Positions 42,268 to 50,730 of a DNA stretch of 64,000 bases are shown here, one piece after another. How positions within the stretch are numbered: position 1 is the stretch's first letter; each line of letters begins with the position of its first letter. Position numbers and translations under genes: made by a program. The notes below the pieces were generated by a model. That model had not been told where the DNA came from. It worked only from the letters and a program-made list of their open reading frames with translations, and did not search any database. Source of the DNA: Paludibacteraceae bacterium (GTDB lineage: Bacteria > Bacteroidota > Bacteroidia > Bacteroidales > Paludibacteraceae); contig JAFZPM010000014.1 in assembly GCA_017550335.1 (NCBI GenBank), forward strand, positions 62,001 to 126,000. The letters run 5' to 3'.

Positions 42268-44724
42268 TCACATCGGGTCCACATCTACTTGAATATAAAC
42301 AGATTTATGCGCTGGATGGGCCAACGTCAAGTTGGTCAGTTCGCGTAACATCCCCTTGGCCTTCTCGACCGACGCCCTCAGCTCCACCTTCAGCATCACC
42401 TTCAGGATGTAGAGGTTCTGGATCCTAGCCACGACAGGCTTGTCAGGGCCATAGACACGGTCGCCGAACGACTGCCGCATGAGCGTGGCGAGGTAATTCG
42501 CCGCACTGTTCACGGGCGCATATTCTTTCCCTTTTATATAAATATAAATCAAACGATAATAAGGCGGATACTTGAAGGCCGCCCGATCATTCATCTGCAC
42601 GTTGAACATGGAGGTGTAATCATTGTTCCGCACCTGCCGTATCACGGGATGGTCCGGCTCGGAGGTCTGGATGACCACGATACCTCGGTTGTTCTTCCTA
42701 CCCGCCCGTCCGCTCACCTGCGCCATCATCTGGTACGCACGCTCGAAAGCGCGGAAATCAGGGTAGTTCAGCAAAGAGTCCGCATCCAGGATGCCGACCA
42801 CACGCACCCGTTCGAAGTCCAAGCCCTTGGATATGATCTGGGTACCGACAAGGATATCGATCGCACCCTCCTCGAAGTCGTGGATGATCTTCTCGTAGTT
42901 CTTACGGGACTTCGCCACATCCAGGTCCAGGCGCACCACACGCACACCAGGGAAGATCTCCGCTATCTCCTCCTCAATCTTCTCCGTACCGAACCCGCGG
43001 GGCTCCAGTTCAGGCGTTTCGCAGGCGGGGCACAACGTAGGCACGTTCATCGTGTAGCCACAGTAGTGGCAAACCAACTGGTGGGTGGATTTATGGTAGG
43101 TCAGGCTAATGTCACAATTCTGGCAACGGGGCACGCAGCCGCACGTCCTGCACATCATGAAAGGCGAGAAGCCTCGTCTGTTCTGGAACAGGATCACCTG
43201 CTCCTTCCGCTCCAAAGCCTTCCGCACCTGCTCGATGAGCATCGGGGAGAATACCCCTCGCACCATCTCCTTCTTACGTCTCGCCTCCTTGACATCCGCC
43301 ACCATGACGTCCGGCAACTCGATGCCCTCATAGCGGGTCATCAACTCCACCAAACCGAACTTGCCGGAGCGGGCGCACTCATAGCTCTCCAACGAAGGCG
43401 TCGCGGAGCCTAGCAAAACCTTGGCCTCCGACATCTTCGACAAGACGATCGCCGCATTGCGCGCATGATAGCGCGGGGCGGGGTCGAATTGCTTGTAGGT
43501 GTTCTCATGCTCCTCGTCCACGATGACCAGCCCTAAGTTCTTGAACGGCAGGAATACAGAGGAACGCACACCTAAAATCACCTTGTACGACTTATCCTCC
43601 AAGAGGTTCTTCCAAATCTCCACCCGCTCGTTGTCGGTGAACTTGGAATGGTAAACGCCCAACTGATTGCCGAACACACGTCTCAACCGGTTGGTGATCT
43701 GCGTCGTCAAGGCAATCTCAGGCAAGAGGAACAAGACCTGACGACCCAGTTTCAGGGTCTCCTCTATCAGGTGTATATAAATCTCCGTCTTGCCGCTGGA
43801 GGTCACTCCATGCAGCAACACGACATCCTTCGATGTGAATGACCCCTTGATCTCTTCGTATGCGCGTTGCTGCACATCGGAGAGGGGGTGAGTAAGAGCG
43901 CTCTCGTAGGGAGCCTCCTCGATTCGGTCCACATCCTTCTTGTAGAGCTCGAAGATGCCCTTCTCGACCATGGCGGTCAGGGCGGCGGACGACACTTTCG
44001 CGTCCAGCAACGCCTTCTTGGAGACCTCCTTGCGACGCTGCGGTTGCATGAAACAAGAGAGTTGGATGTAGATCATCAATAGTTCGGACTGTTTCTTCGC
44101 CCGTTCCAAGGCGTCGAACAAGGCGGATAGTTTCGCCTCCTCCATATACTCGGGAGAGAGACGCACATAGGTCTCCATCTTCGGCTTGTACTTCGCCTTG
44201 AGCTCCTCGCTCACGGAGACCGCCCCCATGTCCATCATGCGCTTCACCAGCGGGAGGACATTCTTCATACCCATCAGCTTATTCAGTTCGGCGACGGTAT
44301 GTTCCTTGGCGGACAAGCAATCCAGGAGCAACTGCTCCCGCTCCTTCAGCGGAGCCTCCGCCTCGAAGTCCTCCACCAGCGAGATCGTCGTCTCGCTCTC
44401 CAGTTTCAGACCCGAAGGCACAGCCGCCTTAAAGACCTCGCCCAGCGTACACTGGTAATACGAGGCTATCCACTCCCAGAACTTGATCTGTTGGGGGCGC
44501 ACGATCGGGGAAGCGTCCAGCACCCCGATCACCTCCTTCAGTTCCACGTTCTCGGGAGGTGTGAAACGCACACCGTAGACCAGCGCCGTGTAGAACTTCG
44601 AGCGGCCGAACGGCACGATCACACGCATGCCCACCTTCACCTCACCCGCCATCTCCTCCGGCAGGATATAGGTGAACGTTCCGCCCAACGGTAACGGCAA
44701 GATAGTCTCGATGTACGTTGTCAT
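42268..44724 (-). CDS. priA: Primosomal replication restart helicase PriA
   Basis: An 818-residue superfamily 2 DNA helicase that reloads the replisome at stalled forks. Walker A is GVTSSGKTEIYIH, Walker B is VDEEHENTYKQF, and further motifs include GSATPSLES and GTQIISKGLDF. The zinc region contains CRTCGCVPRCQNCD and CHYCGYTM plus CPACETPE. The N-terminal 3-prime-end binding domain starts YIETILPLPLGGTFTYI. Full length. It stands between the WG-repeat gene and the helicase gene, on the same strand. Confidence 0.96.
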   Translation of the reverse strand: MTTYIETILPLPLGGTFTYILPEEMAGEVKVGMRVIVPFGRSKFYTALVYGVRFTPPENVELKEVIGVLDASPIVRPQQIKFWEWIASYYQCTLGEVFKAAVPSGLKLESETTISLVEDFEAEAPLKEREQLLLDCLSAKEHTVAELNKLMGMKNVLPLVKRMMDMGAVSVSEELKAKYKPKMETYVRLSPEYMEEAKLSALFDALERAKKQSELLMIYIQLSCFMQPQRRKEVSKKALLDAKVSSAALTAMVEKGIFELYKKDVDRIEEAPYESALTHPLSDVQQRAYEEIKGSFTSKDVVLLHGVTSSGKTEIYIHLIEETLKLGRQVLFLLPEIALTTQITNRLRRVFGNQLGVYHSKFTDNERVEIWKNLLEDKSYKVILGVRSSVFLPFKNLGLVIVDEEHENTYKQFDPAPRYHARNAAIVLSKMSEAKVLLGSATPSLESYECARSGKFGLVELMTRYEGIELPDVMVADVKEARRKKEMVRGVFSPMLIEQVRKALERKEQVILFQNRRGFSPFMMCRTCGCVPRCQNCDISLTYHKSTHQLVCHYCGYTMNVPTLCPACETPELEPRGFGTEKIEEEIAEIFPGVRVVRLDLDVAKSRKNYEKIIHDFEEGAIDILVGTQIISKGLDFERVRVVGILDADSLLNYPDFRAFERAYQMMAQVSGRAGRKNNRGIVVIQTSEPDHPVIRQVRNNDYTSMFNVQMNDRAAFKYPPYYRLIYIYIKGKEYAPVNSAANYLATLMRQSFGDRVYGPDKPVVARIQNLYILKVMLKVELRASVEKAKGMLRELTNLTLAHPAHKSVYIQVDVDPM

Positions 44725-44759
44725 CTCCTAAAATCACAAAGGCATAGACGCCCTATCCA

Positions 44760-46649
44760 TTAACGACGAATCGGTATCCATAGCGCCTTAGCCGCATTGG
44801 AAAGAGGCAACAATGACTCACCCATCTTGTTGATGAAGCCCTTCTTAGAGCCCACACGGACAATAGCCGTACCCTGCTCGCTGATCTCGACGCCGTCGTA
44901 GATACAAGGGACAACGATCTCGCCCTTAGCATTGATCAAGCCCCACTTGCCGACCACCTTCACCGGTGCCAAGCCATCGATATAATTAGCGCCAAAATCA
45001 TCGAAGATGTAAGGCGTAACGCTCTCCTTGCCGGAGGTCTCGTCCTCGTACACAAGCGCCTTCATGCCGTTCTTCTCCTTCGTGACGACAGGTTGCTCGT
45101 CCATGGATTGGCGGATGCTCTTACGGTTGGCAGGGGTTTGGTTATCCACCACCTGACCCTTCTTGTCTATGTAGATCACAGCACCATTCTGCTTCACCCT
45201 AGCCAGGCCATTGCGGAAGGCGAGCGCCTCGTCGTATTGGCACTTGATCACCTCCTTGCCCCTGATGTCGATGAAGCCGTACTTGCCGGCACGGGAGACT
45301 GGAATAGGGTCGCCCGGCAGAGAGCGGAGGTATGACCATCTCTCCCTGATGTCAGAGAAAGTATATTCATATTTCAGGGAAGAGAACTCCTTCAACGACT
45401 CGTTCACAAAGCCCCATTTGCCTTTCCTTTGCACAGGGCACACACCGTTCACGAAGGCAAGCGCATCGTCATAAGCTGGGGAGGCGATCACCTTGCCGGT
45501 ACGGTCGATGAAGTTCCAAACCATCTTGTCTTTCTTTTTCTCCTCCACAGCGGTCACGTTAGCGGCATTGAACGGACGGGCATCCTCAAACTGGCATGGG
45601 ATCACCACCTTACCCGAAGCATCCGCGAAGCCCTTCTTGCCGTCCTTCTCGATCATGATCAGTTGGCTGCCCTCCTTACCGATAGACTGGTATTCGCAAG
45701 GGAGAATCTCCTTTCCATCCACATCGTAGGCGCCATAACCCGTTGATTTCTTGATGATGAAATAGGAAACCGGGCCTCTGAAAGGACCTGATATCTGGTC
45801 ATATGAGCAAGGAACCACCTCTTTGCCCTTGATGGAGACCACGCCGAAGCGCTTCTCGTTGCCTTCCTTCTTCATCACGATGGAGTAGCCATCCACGAAC
45901 GGCCACGCATCGTCATATGGAGTCTCCGCCAATTGGTACGAGGTCTTCGCGAAGCTCGCATCAGCGGTTTGGAACGAAGTCGGCATTGACCACTGTGGCT
46001 CAGCGTCGCCCTCCGACAGGTTACCGATGACCTCACCCTTTTTGTTGATGAAGACACCCACACCGTTCTTCTTCACGGCGCAACGGCCATCCTCCATGAA
46101 GGCAGGTTGACCCGCATTATCGAATTGGAAAGGAATGGCTATGATACCGAACTTATCGATGAAACCGATAGAATCCGCATCGCCTACCACGGCAGCCAAT
46201 CCGAAGGAGAAGGAGCATACCCTCTTGTAGCCGAAAGGTATCACGTTCTCGCCCTTCTTATCGATGAATCCCCACATCTTATCCTTCTTCACGGCGGCCA
46301 ATCCGTCATCAAATGGTCTAGCCTCCTCGAACTGGCATGGGATGGTCTCCTCCAGCTTCGTGTTCAGGTAACCATACTTGCCATTCTTCTTCACGATCAT
46401 AAGACCGTCGCGGAAACGGTACAACTCGATGTCCCTCTCCTTGTCATAAGTAGGAGGCAGGACCAGTTCTCCGTCATGATTGACGAAACCGATCTTACCA
46501 CTCGCCACCACCGGCATAAGGTTTTCCTGAGGCATACCCACCTCTGGATAACGCAAGGCAGCGATGCGCATACCCAAAGTCACATCACCCTGTGAGAACG
46601 AAAGCGTCGCACAGAGCATGAAAATGTTTAGAAACAAATACTTCTTCAT
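44760..46649 (-). CDS. Exported WG-repeat protein
   Basis: A 629-residue protein with a signal peptide (KKYLFLNIFMLCATLSFSQG). The rest consists of about twelve repeats of the WG (KWG) kind, each containing Gly-Phe/Tyr-Ile/Val-Asp/Asn-x-x-Gly and about 50 residues long, as in YGFIDIRGKEVIKCQYDEAL and WGLINAKGEIVVPCIYDGV. WG-repeat proteins are frequent in Bacteroidetes envelopes and probably form beta-propeller-like or solenoid structures; the function is not known. It is 35 bases from priA and could be co-transcribed. Confidence 0.88.
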   Translation of the reverse strand: MKKYLFLNIFMLCATLSFSQGDVTLGMRIAALRYPEVGMPQENLMPVVASGKIGFVNHDGELVLPPTYDKERDIELYRFRDGLMIVKKNGKYGYLNTKLEETIPCQFEEARPFDDGLAAVKKDKMWGFIDKKGENVIPFGYKRVCSFSFGLAAVVGDADSIGFIDKFGIIAIPFQFDNAGQPAFMEDGRCAVKKNGVGVFINKKGEVIGNLSEGDAEPQWSMPTSFQTADASFAKTSYQLAETPYDDAWPFVDGYSIVMKKEGNEKRFGVVSIKGKEVVPCSYDQISGPFRGPVSYFIIKKSTGYGAYDVDGKEILPCEYQSIGKEGSQLIMIEKDGKKGFADASGKVVIPCQFEDARPFNAANVTAVEEKKKDKMVWNFIDRTGKVIASPAYDDALAFVNGVCPVQRKGKWGFVNESLKEFSSLKYEYTFSDIRERWSYLRSLPGDPIPVSRAGKYGFIDIRGKEVIKCQYDEALAFRNGLARVKQNGAVIYIDKKGQVVDNQTPANRKSIRQSMDEQPVVTKEKNGMKALVYEDETSGKESVTPYIFDDFGANYIDGLAPVKVVGKWGLINAKGEIVVPCIYDGVEISEQGTAIVRVGSKKGFINKMGESLLPLSNAAKALWIPIRR

Positions 46650-46780
46650 GATACACTATACATTTAGATAATTCACAAATTCACAACAAATAACGCAGGC
46701 CATCATCCGGCAAGGAGATGTTTCCCCTCATCCGCGAGCGGTCCCAAGCGCCCAGACATCCACGGAGGGAAGCCCCATGG

Positions 46781-47611
46781 CTACGAATCCTCCTCGCACT
46801 CCTGCACATCCTGTCGGCTCCTTTCCTTCTGGTAATTGTTGAGGATGGCACCTGTCACCAAGTTCAGCAGGAGGAATGCGGCGATGACGAACCAAAAGAC
46901 ATGGAAGAGCGTGACCACAGCGGAAGGAGTCTTGATGACCCCCATCTTGCTCGCCGTCACCAGATTGTAGCGCAGATCGGTCCAATCCTCACCCGTCATC
47001 GCACGGAAAAGCGTGAACATCGCCTCATCCAAGGAACCATACGGATCGGTCGAGTTGTTCGGGTTGTTCGGGGCGACTCGCATGAACTCCTCGTACCTCG
47101 CAGCCTCCTCCCCGCTCAACGTCTCCGGATCAGGCATACGGAAAAGCCCGACTCCGATGATGCCGAACAAGTAAATGAATACGAGGAACAACAACATGTT
47201 ATAGAACATGGCCGTCATTGACTTCAGCAAGACCGTGACAATCAGCTTGATCTCCTTCGACGCGCGCAACAGACGCAGCACACGGAAGACACGTAAAAGA
47301 CGAATGATCATCATGGCGGAGGAGTTTGGCACCAAGGATTCCGGTACATAGGTGATCAACACCAGGAACAGGTCGAATACATTCCACCCGCTACGGAAGA
47401 ATTCACGGAGATTTTTCGCGGCGATCATGCGCATGACGATCTCGAATGTGAAGATGACCAAGATAATATCCTGGATCACAGAGATGGCAGGGTGGCTCAC
47501 ATACGTCTCCAGACCTATCAGCGTGGAATTCACGATAATAATAGCCGTGATCACCAGCTCAAACCGTCTACTCCTGCATATCTTCCTTATTTTCTCCTTC
47601 CAGTCTTCCAT
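46781..47611 (-). CDS. Voltage-gated cation channel of six-transmembrane type
   Basis: A 276-residue membrane protein of the bacterial voltage-gated channel (NaChBac-like) type. The S4 voltage sensor has Arg at every third position (residues 104, 107, 110, 113, 116). The pore region FRAMTGEDW (residues 202-210) contains the selectivity filter. TGEDW has two acidic residues, reminiscent of calcium-channel filters, whereas sodium filters usually carry one Glu. Hydrophobic helices S1 to S6 are visible and a short acidic C-terminal coil follows. Family assignment is certain; ion selectivity is inference. Confidence 0.92.
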   Translation of the reverse strand: MEDWKEKIRKICRSRRFELVITAIIIVNSTLIGLETYVSHPAISVIQDIILVIFTFEIVMRMIAAKNLREFFRSGWNVFDLFLVLITYVPESLVPNSSAMMIIRLLRVFRVLRLLRASKEIKLIVTVLLKSMTAMFYNMLLFLVFIYLFGIIGVGLFRMPDPETLSGEEAARYEEFMRVAPNNPNNSTDPYGSLDEAMFTLFRAMTGEDWTDLRYNLVTASKMGVIKTPSAVVTLFHVFWFVIAAFLLLNLVTGAILNNYQKERSRQDVQECEEDS

Positions 47612-47649
47612 GGAAAATGTTTGACATTACACACTAAACCATAAACATG

Positions 47650-47657
47650 CAAATGTA
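47650..47657 (-). promoter_or_regulatory. Probable -7 element of the ion-channel gene
   Basis: TACATTTG on the minus strand at 47657-47650 fits the TAnnTTTG pattern, 39 bases upstream of the channel start. No clear TTTG is found at the right distance upstream, so the promoter is only half supported. Confidence 0.4.
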
Positions 47658-47704
47658 CAAATAAAAACGGAATAGTTACATAATATGTTGATGGATGGGG
47701 GCAG

Positions 47705-47725
47705 GGGGCAAAAGTTTTTTGCCCC
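47705..47725. repeat. Palindrome beside the guaA terminator
   Basis: GGGGCAAAA and TTTTGCCCC form a perfect inverted repeat with a very short centre. It does not have a T-run in either direction after the stem. Palindromes of this kind recur in many bacterial genomes as dispersed intergenic elements; only one copy is seen here. Confidence 0.5.
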
Positions 47726-47735
47726 TACATGAAAC

Positions 47736-47773
47736 GAAAAATCCCCATCGCCAGATTCTCCGACAATGGGGAT
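47736..47773 (-). terminator. Rho-independent terminator after guaA
   Basis: ATCCCCAT (47741-47748) and ATGGGGAT (47766-47773) form a stem on the minus strand, followed by TTTTTCG. It lies just beyond the guaA stop codon at 47796. Confidence 0.8.
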
Positions 47774-47795
47774 GCTTAATATCCTAGGAATCAAA

Positions 47796-49592
47796 TCACT
47801 CCCACTCGATCGTTCCCGGAGGCTTGTGCGTCACGTCGTACCACAACGAGCCGGCGCCCTCCGCCACGAACCTGCCCCACAGGCCTTCCAACAATTTCTG
47901 GTCGATCTCCGCGAAGTTGGCGGTCATCGCCTCGGAGCTGTTCACCGGACGCATCACGATGCATGGTTTGTCGGCCACCGTCAATGGAACAGAAACGACA
48001 GGCATCTGCCAGATGGATTCGTAGAGGTTGTTCTCCTGCAGGAACTCCGTACAGATGTTATCGAACTTACGCAACACGTCGAAGTTGTGCTTCGTGGCAT
48101 ATTGCTCTACCAGCTTAGGCATCTCATCGGATACCGCACCCACCTGCCAGATCACACGGTTGATCACCTTGAAGCGGTTCACCAGCTCGGTGCTGAACTT
48201 CTCGCACTGCCTCCAAGTAAGGTTCTTCGTGGTCAACAGGAACGGTTGCGCATAGGTACGTCCATCGCCCTGCACACCCACACTCTTGATCGGAAGGATC
48301 TTTCCCTCTATATGGTTCTCTTTCAGATAATCCGCCAAGCCCGGCACATCCTCCATCTTCGCGAACTCACCCTTGCCGTCGGTGCAAAGCAGGCGCACAC
48401 CCAAGCCCGGACCAGGGAATGGATGCCTCCACACGAGGTTATGAGGAATACCCAACTCCTCGCCCAACATGCGGACCTCATCCTTGTAGAGGTCTGCCAA
48501 CGGCTCCAGCAGCAAGCCTTGCGCCATCAGGTCCATCACCTCCTTCACACGGTTGTGGTGGGTTTTGATCAAATCAGCGTTCTTCGTTCCACCGCTCTCG
48601 ATGGTATCCGGATAGATGGTGCCCTGGGCGATCATCCACTCCTTAGGGTCGAGGTTCAGTTTAGCCATCTCCTCGTCCTTCACCACCAAGAAAGTGGCAC
48701 CGATGATCTTACGTTTCTGCTCAGGAGCCGTGATGCCCTTCAGCTTGCCGAGGAAGGTGTCGGTCGCATCCACCACACGCAGGTTGTGCATGCCCTCAGC
48801 CTTCAAGAAATCAATGATCTTAGCGGACTCGTCCATACGCATCATACCATTGTCGATATGCAGACCCATGACACGGTCGGTGCCCAACACACGGTTCAGC
48901 AACACGAACGCCACGGTGCTGTCCACACCACCGGAAACCAGCAGGAACACCTTGCGGTCGCCCACCTCCTTCTTAATCTTTTCGGAGATAATAGGCATGT
49001 AACTCTTCATGTTCCACGTACGCTCACAAGCGCAGATGTCGATGAAGTTATCCAGAATCTTCATGCCGAACTTGCTATGCGTCACCTCAGGGTGGAACTG
49101 TATTCCGTAGATCTTGCGCTCGTCCAAAGCGACAGCCGCGATCGGGCAATCCTTGGTGGAGGCGATGATCTTATAGCCCGCAGGGAGATTCTCCACCGCG
49201 TCGCCATGGCTCATCCACATAGGGGAAGAGGCAGGGATACCCTTCAAAAGGGGATGTTGAGGCTCCTTCAGCAGGAGATCCGCGATACCATACTCCTTCA
49301 CCTTGCCCGGCTTCACCGTACCGCCCAACTGGGAAGCCATCAACTGATGACCGTAACAGATACCCAGCTTAGGCACAGGGATGTTCAATATCTCAGGATT
49401 ATAATCAGGGGCATCCTCCGCATATACGCTGGAAGGACCACCACTATAGATGATGCCCTTAGCGTCAGCCAATTCCTTCACATCAGCCGTCGGGGAGCAT
49501 ATCTCCGTGAAGACACCCAGACGACGAACTCTATTCGCAATCAGGTGAGCATATTGCCCACCGAAATCCAATACGACAATTTTATCTTGCAT
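47796..49592 (-). CDS. guaA: GMP synthase, glutamine-hydrolysing, long form
   Basis: A bifunctional enzyme converting XMP to GMP with ATP and glutamine. The class I glutaminase domain is at the N-terminus with KLGICYGHQLMA (Cys79) and the ATP-binding PP-loop is SGGVDSTVAF (about residues 226-235). The protein ends GKPP-like THKPPGTIEWE, the invariant end of GuaA. At 598 residues it is roughly 70 longer than the usual 525; additional sequence seems to sit in the C-terminal half after HPFPGPGLGVR, in LCTDGKGEFAKMEDVPG and neighbouring segments. Monocistronic with a terminator. The long antisense reading frame is a shadow. Confidence 0.95.
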   Translation of the reverse strand: MQDKIVVLDFGGQYAHLIANRVRRLGVFTEICSPTADVKELADAKGIIYSGGPSSVYAEDAPDYNPEILNIPVPKLGICYGHQLMASQLGGTVKPGKVKEYGIADLLLKEPQHPLLKGIPASSPMWMSHGDAVENLPAGYKIIASTKDCPIAAVALDERKIYGIQFHPEVTHSKFGMKILDNFIDICACERTWNMKSYMPIISEKIKKEVGDRKVFLLVSGGVDSTVAFVLLNRVLGTDRVMGLHIDNGMMRMDESAKIIDFLKAEGMHNLRVVDATDTFLGKLKGITAPEQKRKIIGATFLVVKDEEMAKLNLDPKEWMIAQGTIYPDTIESGGTKNADLIKTHHNRVKEVMDLMAQGLLLEPLADLYKDEVRMLGEELGIPHNLVWRHPFPGPGLGVRLLCTDGKGEFAKMEDVPGLADYLKENHIEGKILPIKSVGVQGDGRTYAQPFLLTTKNLTWRQCEKFSTELVNRFKVINRVIWQVGAVSDEMPKLVEQYATKHNFDVLRKFDNICTEFLQENNLYESIWQMPVVSVPLTVADKPCIVMRPVNSSEAMTANFAEIDQKLLEGLWGRFVAEGAGSLWYDVTHKPPGTIEWE

Positions 49593-49632
49593 GAGTAACT
49601 AATTTAGCCAAAAATTATATGAGTCGGGCTGT

Positions 49633-49656
49633 AAAAAGGGATTCCTATACGGAATC
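49633..49656 (-). terminator. Rho-independent terminator overlapping the aroK stop
   Basis: GATTCC (49640-49645) and GGAATC (49651-49656) form a short stem on the minus strand followed by CCC and five T residues. It overlaps the stop region of aroK and would end that transcript. Confidence 0.6.
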
Positions 49657-50176
49657 AGTTTCCAGCCTCCCCTTTCAGTAATTGATCGAAAAGCACATCG
49701 CTCTCATCCATGGAATCGATGACATGTTTCGCCTTCAGATAGTATGGTTCCCTCGCCGAAAGGCTTGTACGGATGAACGCCAGCATCTCGTCGTCAGACT
49801 TACCAGCCAGCAAAGGACGTTCCGTCTTGGCATTCTTCAGATAAGCGAAGAGCCCCTCGGCAGAGGCTTGCAGATAGACCGTCTCGCCACAAGCGTTCAT
49901 CAGGTCCATATTATCGAAGAAACAAGCCGCACCACCTCCCGTGGAGATGATGACGTTCTCGAACGAGGAGACCTCCAACAACATGTTGTGCTCCAACTTG
50001 CGGAAGCCCTCCTCTCCCCTCTCGGCGAAGATCTGAGGAATCGTCTTGAAGAAACGACGCTCGATATACTGGTCCAAGTCGATGTATTCCAGCCCGTACT
50101 TTTTCGCCAGACGCTTAGCGGTATGCGTTTTGCCGCACCCCATGTAACCCACTAAAAACAGACGTGTTTGTTTCAT
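49655..50176 (-). CDS. aroK: Shikimate kinase
   Basis: A 173-residue enzyme (fifth step of the shikimate pathway to chorismate), cytosolic. The Walker A loop is GYMGCGKTHTA, the shikimate site is in LDQYIERRF and FRKLEHNML, and ISTGGGAAC follows. The frame is open further upstream only through TTG and GTG codons; the ATG at 50176 overlaps the stop of the upstream gene by one base (TGATG) and is preferred. It therefore seems coupled to the TonB-like gene. Confidence 0.95.
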   Translation of the reverse strand: MKQTRLFLVGYMGCGKTHTAKRLAKKYGLEYIDLDQYIERRFFKTIPQIFAERGEEGFRKLEHNMLLEVSSFENVIISTGGGAACFFDNMDLMNACGETVYLQASAEGLFAYLKNAKTERPLLAGKSDDEMLAFIRTSLSAREPYYLKAKHVIDSMDESDVLFDQLLKGEAGN

Positions 50177-50721
50177 CACCAATCATCAAAATTATAGTTT
50201 TCATCAAATTCGATAATATCTTCCGTCTTAGGAGGAAGCTTACTTTTCGAGAACTTCACAGGAACAATAAACGCCACTTTCACCCTCACGCCATCCAGTT
50301 CTCCCGGCTTGAACACCGGCAATCCGTTCATGATACGGAGGGCCTCCTCATCATACTCGTCGTTCACAGACTGGATGATCTCCTGACGCGTAGCCCTACC
50401 ACACCTGTCGATGACGATCTGGACAGCCACGACACCCTTCGCCAATATGGGTTTCTTCGAGACACTGTCGTACGCTTCCACGACCTCAGGATAGGTCAGG
50501 TTATTATAGATGAAGCGGGTAAACTCCACATCTCCACCGCCAGGGAATTCCGGCAGGACAAGATTCTTAGGCCATGCGCCAAACGTTCCCCCATAGATGG
50601 TCGACTCCTGATTATCCACGCAACCAGGATAGAGCGATTCATACTGCTCCAAGTTAGCCGCATGGGAAACAACAGTGAAAGCCAAGAATGACAATATAAC
50701 CAAAATGCGTTTCATCTGCAT
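50176..50721 (-). CDS. Periplasmic TonB C-terminal domain protein
   Basis: A 181-residue exported protein. Signal peptide is MKRILVILSFLAFTVVSHA (alternative start at Met3). Residues about 85-178 resemble a TonB C-terminal domain (TonB_C): FTRFIYNNLTYPEVVEAYD, VVAVQIVIDRCGRATRQEII and FKPGELDGVRVKVAFIVPV. There is no N-terminal membrane anchor and no Pro-rich arm, so it is not a full TonB energy transducer. Bacteroidetes encode many such short proteins; their role is unclear. Confidence 0.82.
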   Translation of the reverse strand: MQMKRILVILSFLAFTVVSHAANLEQYESLYPGCVDNQESTIYGGTFGAWPKNLVLPEFPGGGDVEFTRFIYNNLTYPEVVEAYDSVSKKPILAKGVVAVQIVIDRCGRATRQEIIQSVNDEYDEEALRIMNGLPVFKPGELDGVRVKVAFIVPVKFSKSKLPPKTEDIIEFDENYNFDDW

Positions 50722-50730
50722 AAAATTATG

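Noticed and set aside
47705..47725. The GGGGCAAAA palindrome as a second guaA terminator
   Set aside because: No T-run follows the stem, and a better terminator lies next to the gene.
47766..49598. A 610-codon plus-strand reading frame opposite guaA
   Set aside because: It exactly mirrors a strongly conserved gene, is rich in His, Arg and Leu as expected from the complement of GC-rich coding sequence, and shows no family motifs.
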